NCBI RefSeq assembly: GCF_002848005.1
Contig: NZ_PKHX01000008.1
Location: 52,842 to 116,841 of the forward strand
Length of the DNA stretch: 64,000 nt
Origin: Varibaculum cambriense
Lineage (GTDB): Bacteria > Actinomycetota > Actinomycetes > Actinomycetales > Actinomycetaceae
Direction: 5' to 3'
The notes beneath the pieces are model-generated. The model worked only from the letters and a program-made list of their open reading frames with translations, was not told the DNA's origin and made no database searches. The position numbers were made by a program, and so were the translations under genes. Shown here piece by piece: positions 57,939-64,000 of this stretch (the stretch's first letter is position 1; each line of letters opens with the position of its first letter).

Positions 57939-59078
57939 ATGAGCGAAAAACAGATACTGGTAATTTCCTTTTCAAATATTGCCAAAGACGCCCGGGTATT
58001 GCGCGAGCTTAGCGCTATACAACCGTTCGGTCATGTGACCTCTATTGGTTATGGCTCCAAACCAGAATTTGTTGATGAACACCTACAGATCGATGACCAG
58101 TATCCCTCACTACCGCAAACGCCGCTTGGTGTATTTAAAATAGCCTTTCACCTACATAAAGCAGCGGAACTAGCAGCTCCTGGTAATAAAGAGGCAATTC
58201 GTCTATTAGGGGATCGCACTTTTGATGCTGTGGTAGCCAATGATGCTCGAGCGCTGCCTTTAGCCTTTCACGTAGCTCGCGGAAAGCCCGTTTGGGCGGA
58301 TATGCATGAGTGGGCTCCGGCAGAACGCACGCACGTTACCTCTTGGCGACTGTTAGTGGCTCCACTAATGACTCACATTTGTAAGAAATATCTTCCCAAG
58401 TGCCAGGCAGTTAGCACTGTTGGCCAAGAGATCGTTAAGTTATATGACAAAAATTTCGGAGTACAACCAACTCTAGTTCGAAACGCGGCACCTTTTGCAG
58501 ACTTAACTCCCTCACAAAACCCGAGCGATGGTCCAATCCGACTGGTTCACTCAGGTGGTGCGGTTGCCGGACGAAACATCGAAAATATGATTGCGGCTGT
58601 TAAAGAAGCAGGGGAAAGGTTTACCCTCGACCTTTATCTGGTACCTGGTAACGATAAAGGAAAGTACCTCGCACAGTTAAAGGAACAAGCGAAGGATTGC
58701 CCACGCATAAAGTTCAATCACCCAGTAGAACCTGCTGAACTTCCCGCGACCTTGAACCAATATGATGTAGGAATTTACTGGATTCCGCCTTACTCCATAA
58801 ACGCCGAACTCGCCTTGCCAAATAAGATTTTTGACTTCATTCAAGCACGTCTGGCTATTGCGGTCGGTCCCACAAAAGAAATGGCAAACATCGTACAGGA
58901 ATTCCAGGTAGGCGTAGTATCTTCCGGATTCTCTAACAAAAATATTGTCGAGACGCTTCGCTCGCTTGAGCGAGACCAGATTATTAGGTTTAAACAGAAT
59001 ACGAATGCTGCTGCCCAGACCCTTTGTTTCGAAAATGAAGCGAAAAACATTGGACAGATTATGAAATCGCTACTCTAG
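57939..59078 (+). CDS. GT4-type glycosyltransferase
   Basis: 379 residues with a GT-B layout: N-terminal ILVISFSNIAKDARVLRELSA, a middle ADMHEWAPAERTH, then LVHSGGAVAGRNIENMIAAVKEAG and PYSINAELALPNKIFDFIQARLAIAVGP. The last matches the donor-binding region of GT4 enzymes. It adds a sugar to the surface glycan. It begins 110 bp after the epimerase gene. Confidence 0.75.
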   Translation: MSEKQILVISFSNIAKDARVLRELSAIQPFGHVTSIGYGSKPEFVDEHLQIDDQYPSLPQTPLGVFKIAFHLHKAAELAAPGNKEAIRLLGDRTFDAVVANDARALPLAFHVARGKPVWADMHEWAPAERTHVTSWRLLVAPLMTHICKKYLPKCQAVSTVGQEIVKLYDKNFGVQPTLVRNAAPFADLTPSQNPSDGPIRLVHSGGAVAGRNIENMIAAVKEAGERFTLDLYLVPGNDKGKYLAQLKEQAKDCPRIKFNHPVEPAELPATLNQYDVGIYWIPPYSINAELALPNKIFDFIQARLAIAVGPTKEMANIVQEFQVGVVSSGFSNKNIVETLRSLERDQIIRFKQNTNAAAQTLCFENEAKNIGQIMKSLL

Positions 59079-59098
59079 GCGCATCTAAGGATATTTAC

Positions 59099-60583
59099 AT
59101 GACTTTGCAAACTTTAACCCAAAAAGATTTACTCTCCAAAGCGGTTTTCACCTATTCAATAACGCCTAGCTCCGACCCAGATTTTTCGCGTCACCAAACA
59201 ATATCCGATAAAGCAGTCCTAAATTACACGCCGAACACTTCGGTACTGACTGGTGCAGATGAGAAAAATGGAATAAAGGTTTTCATTGTCGGGTTATGTA
59301 TAGATTCGCGTGCACAACTGTCACGTGAAGAAATTCCCAGTTACCTGGCGAAGATTTCCTCCGAAAAATCGGTTGAAAAAATGTATGCCGTTGCGGGGCG
59401 CTTCGCTGGTAAATACATTGTCATCGTAAAAATTGACAACAGGCTCTGGATGTGGGGGGATGCTTCTTGTACGCTAGCAGCCTATTATGCAACCGAACCC
59501 AACTCTTTAGCGATTGCGGTTACGAAACCACTGGTAGAGCGACAGGTCGCACCATTAAGTGATGCGAAATGGAATGAGCTTTCCGCCGGTGTCGCATCTG
59601 GTCAGCCCTATCCCGCAGATACCACCGGTGCAAAAAATATCAAGGTTCTGTTACCAAACCACCTATTAGATTTACAAACTATGCGAGCATGGCGCCAACC
59701 CTGGCCGCATAAGCCAGACCAAAATGCCCCAGAAAAGATAATTACGAACACCTTTTTAACCGCCCAAAATATTTTCAAGGAATATGCTCGCCACTATGAC
59801 CTGGTATGTCCCTTAACTGCTGGTTACGACAGTCGAACAAATATGGCGATAGGGAAAACAGTAAATCCACACCTTTCTTGTTTCACTTTCCTCCATGACG
59901 GGTTCACCGCAAATACCCCCGATCTGCTGCGACCGCAACAGCTGTGCGCAAAGTACAGCTTGTCACACAAGGTCCTGCACGATGAGATTATGCCGGTTGA
60001 ACAGCGAAACGTTATAAGTAGCCTTATTGGATCTGATGCCAGCGACTACGTGCTTTCTTTGGCTCACACCTATCAGAAGCACTTTGGTTCCAGAGCCCTA
60101 ATAAATGGAAACATCATTGACCAAGTCGGCAAAAGCATAACCGGAAACGCTATTCCAATATCGCTGTCTACTCCCCGGTTTTTGCGCGCTCGCATATACA
60201 ACTCCAGTAAAATGAGTTTGCAGGTACTAGCAAAGTATTTAGATGCTATTCCTCAGCCTATGCGGCAATATACTTTCGATTTAGTAGCTCTCGAAAACGA
60301 TTGCTGCCGCTGGGGAGTACAGAGCGATATCGCCTACGGTCTAGCTGGAGTAAACATGCTAAATATTTTCAACTGCCGCGATCTCATTGCATCATGGTCA
60401 GGGATTCCCAGGAAGACTCGGGTAAACAAAGCGATTCAAACAGGAATACTGGCTCGAGTCGATAAGCAACTGCTCAGCATCCCATTCACTCCCGAAAGCA
60501 CTGTGAAACGCTTAGTGAGGATGCACTGGCCTTTATTTTACTTAGCTTCATTCGCATATGCCCGGTATTTGCGATATCGGTAA
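59099..60583 (+). CDS. Asparagine-synthetase-like protein of the glycan locus
   Basis: 494 residues. The middle contains PLTAGYDSRTNMAI, the ATP-pyrophosphatase loop (SGGxDS-like) of asparagine synthetase, after an N-terminal Ntn-like domain (GLCIDSR..., GRFAGKYIVIV..LWMWGDASCTLAAYY). There is no Cys at position 2, so glutaminase activity is not expected. Similar stand-alone proteins occur in polysaccharide loci, where they may amidate sugar acids. That role is inference. Confidence 0.65.
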   Translation: MTLQTLTQKDLLSKAVFTYSITPSSDPDFSRHQTISDKAVLNYTPNTSVLTGADEKNGIKVFIVGLCIDSRAQLSREEIPSYLAKISSEKSVEKMYAVAGRFAGKYIVIVKIDNRLWMWGDASCTLAAYYATEPNSLAIAVTKPLVERQVAPLSDAKWNELSAGVASGQPYPADTTGAKNIKVLLPNHLLDLQTMRAWRQPWPHKPDQNAPEKIITNTFLTAQNIFKEYARHYDLVCPLTAGYDSRTNMAIGKTVNPHLSCFTFLHDGFTANTPDLLRPQQLCAKYSLSHKVLHDEIMPVEQRNVISSLIGSDASDYVLSLAHTYQKHFGSRALINGNIIDQVGKSITGNAIPISLSTPRFLRARIYNSSKMSLQVLAKYLDAIPQPMRQYTFDLVALENDCCRWGVQSDIAYGLAGVNMLNIFNCRDLIASWSGIPRKTRVNKAIQTGILARVDKQLLSIPFTPESTVKRLVRMHWPLFYLASFAYARYLRYR

Positions 60584-60737
60584 TTATCTGTGTTTTTCAC
60601 ATAACCAATATTCTCTGCCACTTAGGAAGAGCAGATGCGATTCCGCTGGGGATTTGGGGTTAGCAGTTTCACACATAACGCAACGAGAGGGCAACTAGTT
60701 GCTGGTGTGCCAACTTAACTGTACGGATGAGTTACTT

Positions 60738-61937
60738 TTAGTTATGCATCCTTGCCTGATTATGAAGGTTCTGTAAGAGAACTTGCACCACTTCCTCACT
60801 GCTAGCGGACAAAGACTTGTTCTCCAGAACCCATGTCCGCAGTTTCTTAATGCTGCTTTCAGGAAAACCCTCAGCTGCTAGTCTTTCCATTGCTTTAGCA
60901 ACCCCAAGGACTGAGTAATCAACGCAAATTCCAAGGCTATGCGCTTCAATATCTTCACGTGCGGGCCCGGGACCCGTATAAATCACCGGAGTTCCACACG
61001 CTAAAGTAGAGAGCACTTTCGTGGGGTAGGCATGGTCGTATCCAGCACCCGCTTTTATAGATACAAGCCCAGCGTCTGCTCCGGCTATCCAGCGCGCAGT
61101 TTCACCTGGAGGAAGCGTCTCCAAGACATGTACCCGGCCTTTTAGTTCCGGTTTCGCTGCCTGTTCTTTAAGTAAATCCCAGTCACTACCTTTACCAAGG
61201 AACACCAGGTGGTGAGGAATTTTGTCGATAACCTGAGCCAGAGCAGAGATAAAGATGCTGGCACCTTGCCACTCGGAAGCGGTGCCGGTGTAAATAAAAT
61301 AGGGCGCGTCTGCCAAGCCAATATCTTCTCTCTCAAGGTGGGACAACGGCTTAACTTCGTTGGTAAAGGTATCAGTATCTATTCCATTCGGAATCAGATG
61401 CACCGATTTTGCACCCATTGCTCGCGCAGTCTCAGCGATCTCTTCATTTACCGCGATTACTGCGGCAGCACCCCGAACCGCGAACGCCTCTAAGGCTTTT
61501 ACTGCTCTAACTACTATTTTGGGAGCAAAGGATGCACTGGCCGCCCCCCACAGATCTGGCAGGTAATACACGTAGGGCACGCCCAAAAGTTTATTAGCTA
61601 TCCGCATGAAAAACCCGGTAGTAGGGGGAGGTTCCACTAAGGTAACGGTAGCGCGAGGTGAAAATAAAACTCGAAAAAATGCGGGAATATCAAAGCTGAG
61701 ATACTGCAGGTACCCGCGTATGTAACCTTCTTTATCACGCAGTACCGGAAAGCGCCGTACCCGATCTTGATCAGAAGCTTGCAACCCTGGCGGGGGTGTG
61801 GTGGTAACTACTTCGACTTCTACGCCTTTTTCCCGTAGCGCCTTGGCAACTCCCGCTAAACGGAAAGAGGCCGCAGCCGCCTCCGGCAAATAAATCCGAG
61901 AAACTATCCGCACGAAACCGCGACGCTCGCCCACCAC
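60738..61937 (-). CDS. GT4 glycosyltransferase (WbuB-like)
   Basis: 399 residues. RIVSRIYLPEAAAASFRLAGVAKALREKG, DLWGAASASFAPK, FIYTGTASEWQGASIFISAL and YPTKVLSTLACGTPVIYTGPGPAREDI are the WbuB/GT4 pattern. It transfers a sugar, probably the amino-uronic acid, to the lipid-linked glycan. The start is uncertain: GTG 61937 or the inner GTG before RIVSR. Confidence 0.83.
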   Translation of the reverse strand: MVGERRGFVRIVSRIYLPEAAAASFRLAGVAKALREKGVEVEVVTTTPPPGLQASDQDRVRRFPVLRDKEGYIRGYLQYLSFDIPAFFRVLFSPRATVTLVEPPPTTGFFMRIANKLLGVPYVYYLPDLWGAASASFAPKIVVRAVKALEAFAVRGAAAVIAVNEEIAETARAMGAKSVHLIPNGIDTDTFTNEVKPLSHLEREDIGLADAPYFIYTGTASEWQGASIFISALAQVIDKIPHHLVFLGKGSDWDLLKEQAAKPELKGRVHVLETLPPGETARWIAGADAGLVSIKAGAGYDHAYPTKVLSTLACGTPVIYTGPGPAREDIEAHSLGICVDYSVLGVAKAMERLAAEGFPESSIKKLRTWVLENKSLSASSEEVVQVLLQNLHNQARMHN

Positions 61938-61948
61938 AAATACCTCGC

Positions 61949-62545
61949 CTAGATTTCCTCTAACTTATTTTCAGCGACTTGACGGAAACGCTTACCGGAC
62001 TGGGGGCACTCAAATATGCCCTCTTCGCCCGGAACTGGCTTTAGTCTTACTCCCGCTGGCCCTACCCAGCCAATGCGGCGCGCCGGAACCCCGGCTACCA
62101 GGGCATATTCGGGAACATTTTTGGTGACTACTGAACCTGCCGCCACCAGTGACCAGGCGCCGATGGTTACTGGTGCTACGCAAACTGAGCGCGCACCAAT
62201 CGCCGCTCCCCGCTTAATAGTGACCCCCACCTGTTCCCAGTCGGAGGCAGACTTAATCGAGCCGTCCTCGTTAATCGCCCGGGGGAAATGATCATTGGTC
62301 AGCACCACTGCCGGCCCAATAAACACTCCGTCCTCTATCGATGCCGGTTCATAAACCAGGGCATAGTTTTGCACTTTGCAGTTATCGCCCATATGCACGC
62401 CCTCGCCAATATAGGCGCCGCGCCCAATGATGCAGTTCTTACCTAGCTGAGCATGCTCACGTACCTGAGCCAAATGCCAAACGCTAGAACCCTCCCCAAT
62501 CCGGGCTTCGGGAGAAACATCTGCGCTGTCAACTATGCGAGTCAT
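61949..62545 (-). CDS. Hexapeptide-repeat N-acetyltransferase (WbpD/WlbB-like)
   Basis: 198 residues. A left-handed beta-helix with hexapeptide turns (IGEGSSVWH, LGKNCIIGRGAYIGEGV, IEDGVFIGPAVVLTNDHFPRA, IKRGAAIGARSVCVAPVTIG) matches the enzyme that acetylates UDP-2-acetamido-3-amino-2,3-dideoxy-glucuronate. A C-terminal extension of about 30 residues with one Cys is present. It completes the set with the 54670-57828 genes, though on the other strand. Confidence 0.85.
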   Translation of the reverse strand: MTRIVDSADVSPEARIGEGSSVWHLAQVREHAQLGKNCIIGRGAYIGEGVHMGDNCKVQNYALVYEPASIEDGVFIGPAVVLTNDHFPRAINEDGSIKSASDWEQVGVTIKRGAAIGARSVCVAPVTIGAWSLVAAGSVVTKNVPEYALVAGVPARRIGWVGPAGVRLKPVPGEEGIFECPQSGKRFRQVAENKLEEI

Positions 62546-62767
62546 AAATCCTCCAATACTGAGTTTTCTTTCTCTACCCTACCTGAATGGAATCCGGTGC
62601 AATTCGCGACCAATGCACCAAGCAACTGGTTTTCACGCGCATCAACAAAGCCATTGATTTATTCTTTTTACCGGTAAACCCCGAAAATGGCATAGGATTA
62701 GGACTGTACTTCTCCATTCCGATAAGCGCATTTATAGTGTGCCCCAGTATTTTTAGGGGGAACGCCA

Positions 62768-64000
62768 GTGTCCAACAATAAACCGCTTACCATCCTAGTT
62801 GCTATGGTTATAGGTCTGGGATTGTTGCTCCCAACTTACTCGCTTGCCTCCGCTAAAGAGACAGACAGTAAAGATCAAGTTGAAGTGGTCAACCAGATTC
62901 CTCAGCAAACCCCCGTTAAGGTTTCCGCGACAGAAGAAACAGCCACTACCGCTGAGGGCGAAGTAGAAAACGTAGTATCTGCCAAGGTTAGCTCTGAACT
63001 GGCGATTGTGGGGGTTACCTGGTCGAAATCTTTGTCAGAAACTCCGCAGGTAAAATATCGTACCTGGGGTAAAGATCAGATTTGGAGTCAGTGGCAGGAT
63101 ATTGATGCCGAAAAAGGAGAGGACGAACAACGCGCTTCAGGAACCGAGCCGATTGTACTCGCAGAGACTTCTAAGGTTCAGGTGCAGGCCACTATTCCGG
63201 ATGGCTCAACTGTGGAGGGGCTGAAAGTTACAGTCATTAATCCGGGAGTCGGAGCCGGCGATAGCCAAGCCAACCCGAATCAGGGCTTCGCGCGACTTAG
63301 ATCAGTAGAGGATGCACGCGGGGTAGCTATTCATTCTCGCTCAGATTGGGGCGCAGACGAGAAACTGATGACATGGCCTCCAAAACCAATTAAACCACAG
63401 GGAGTGGCCATTCACCACACCGCTGGCACTAATAATTATTCTGCTGCCCAAGTTCCGGGAATTTTGCGAGGAATCTATTATTTTCATGCCGTAACTCGAA
63501 ACTGGGGAGATATCGGCTACAACGTGCTGGTAGACAAGTACGGAAGAGCCTGGCAAGGACGCAGAGGAACCTTCCAGAACCCCAGTGAAGGTGCGCACGC
63601 CCGCAGTGTGAATAGGGTGACCTTCGGTATTTCAGTATTAGGCACTTATGAGACGCAGGCACCGCCTTGGGCAGCTCAAGACACCGTCACCCGCTTAGCT
63701 GCCGCCCAGCTGAAACTGCGCGGCCTCAACCCCCTGGGAACTTTCACCTTCCGGGGACATACTTTCAACCGTATTTCCGGGCATCGCGACTTTGTGGTGT
63801 TGGGTACCGGTAATAACACTGCTTGCCCGGGAAATGCATTTTATCGGCAGCTCGGTGCAATCAGGCAACGGGCTGCCACCCTGGCAGCCGGATGGGCGTC
63901 GGGTTCTTCCTCTGCTTCCGACAATCGGTCGCCTCAGGTATCGCGTTCTGATGTTTCTCGGTTGGGTGGTAAAGATAGGGTGGAGACTTCTGTTGCCATT
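62768..64000 (+). CDS. N-acetylmuramoyl-L-alanine amidase with CWB2 repeats (truncated by window)
   Basis: 411 codons seen, from GTG 62768 (AGGGGG upstream) to the window end. Signal peptide (ILVAMVIGLGLLLPTYSLASA), then an Ig-like region (about 80-165), then a PGRP/amidase_2 domain: SRSDWGADE, GVAIHHTAGTNNYS, WGDIGYNVLVDKYGRAWQGR and GHRDF carry the zinc ligands and catalytic residues. The last residues SRLGGKDRVETSVAI begin a cell-wall-binding repeat 2. A secreted peptidoglycan hydrolase. Confidence 0.87.
   Translation, partial: MSNNKPLTILVAMVIGLGLLLPTYSLASAKETDSKDQVEVVNQIPQQTPVKVSATEETATTAEGEVENVVSAKVSSELAIVGVTWSKSLSETPQVKYRTWGKDQIWSQWQDIDAEKGEDEQRASGTEPIVLAETSKVQVQATIPDGSTVEGLKVTVINPGVGAGDSQANPNQGFARLRSVEDARGVAIHSRSDWGADEKLMTWPPKPIKPQGVAIHHTAGTNNYSAAQVPGILRGIYYFHAVTRNWGDIGYNVLVDKYGRAWQGRRGTFQNPSEGAHARSVNRVTFGISVLGTYETQAPPWAAQDTVTRLAAAQLKLRGLNPLGTFTFRGHTFNRISGHRDFVVLGTGNNTACPGNAFYRQLGAIRQRAATLAAGWASGSSSASDNRSPQVSRSDVSRLGGKDRVETSVAI

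Noticed and set aside
1..64000. Retron, diversity-generating retroelement or group II intron
   Set aside because: No reverse transcriptase motif (YxDD) is seen in any reading frame of the window.

Overview
The window looks like DNA from a mid-GC actinobacterium, most likely of the Actinomycetaceae type. Pointers are a WhiB-like regulator, an actinobacterial IHF (mIHF)-like protein, an LAxTG wall-sorting signal, many GTG/TTG starts and a CWB2-type amidase. Genus is not settled; Varibaculum-like is a guess. It has two parts: about 31 kb of an integrated, conjugative-type mobile element (1 to about 31,000), whose left end is outside the window, and about 33 kb of ordinary chromosome (about 31,100 to 64,000).

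Mobile element. From the left: an IS605-type TnpB cut by the window edge; a membrane protein and an FtsK/TraB-like DNA pump (907-3178) followed by a duplicated repeat block; RuvC-like nuclease and WhiB genes reading apart from one shared palindromic promoter; zinc-ribbon, PD-(D/E)XK and lipoprotein genes; a complete IS200/IS605 element (7341-8999); an iteron array around a very AT-rich core that looks like a replication origin (9064-9900); an array of structured RNAs with small genes (10060-12548); a coupling-protein/replication-relaxation operon (12521-16859); a candidate oriT (17390-17570); a ParA-like/mIHF operon (17553-22034); and an accessory region with two ArdA-type antirestriction proteins, a wall-anchored protein, an excisionase-like protein, a Panacea-like protein, a set of proteins sharing one N-terminal tag, and the tyrosine integrase at the right end (29816-30910).

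Two features tie the element together. (1) A 19-bp sequence, consensus CGCGCCCTACRTRRGnRGC, occurs 18 times on both strands, and in almost every case its first base lies exactly 19 or 20 bp before a start codon or before the first base of a structured RNA. It reads as the element's own promoter, with a TACRTR box 6 nt before +1. (2) Eight copies of a roughly 90-115-nt RNA (seven in 10079-12338, one on the minus strand at 27551-27649) keep the same double-pseudoknot fold while their sequences diverge, with compensatory changes in every helix. I do not recognise this RNA. Two tandem pairs end in intrinsic terminators, three single copies lie just upstream of small genes, and one lies upstream of the Panacea-like gene.

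Chromosome. An APC amino-acid permease; a carboxylate-amine ligase with a class I glutamine amidotransferase; an RluA-type pseudouridine synthase; a GntR-ECF transporter-BtpA-cupin-PfkB operon for an unknown small substrate; tRNA-Ser(CGA); upp; ppk2; an SDR; a LacI-linked inositol/sugar-acid type locus (MFS permease, dehydrogenases, isomerases); and a surface-polysaccharide locus with WbpB/WbpE/WbpI/WbpD-type enzymes for a UDP-ManNAc3NAcA-like sugar, glycosyltransferases and an asparagine-synthetase-like protein, ending in a truncated wall amidase.
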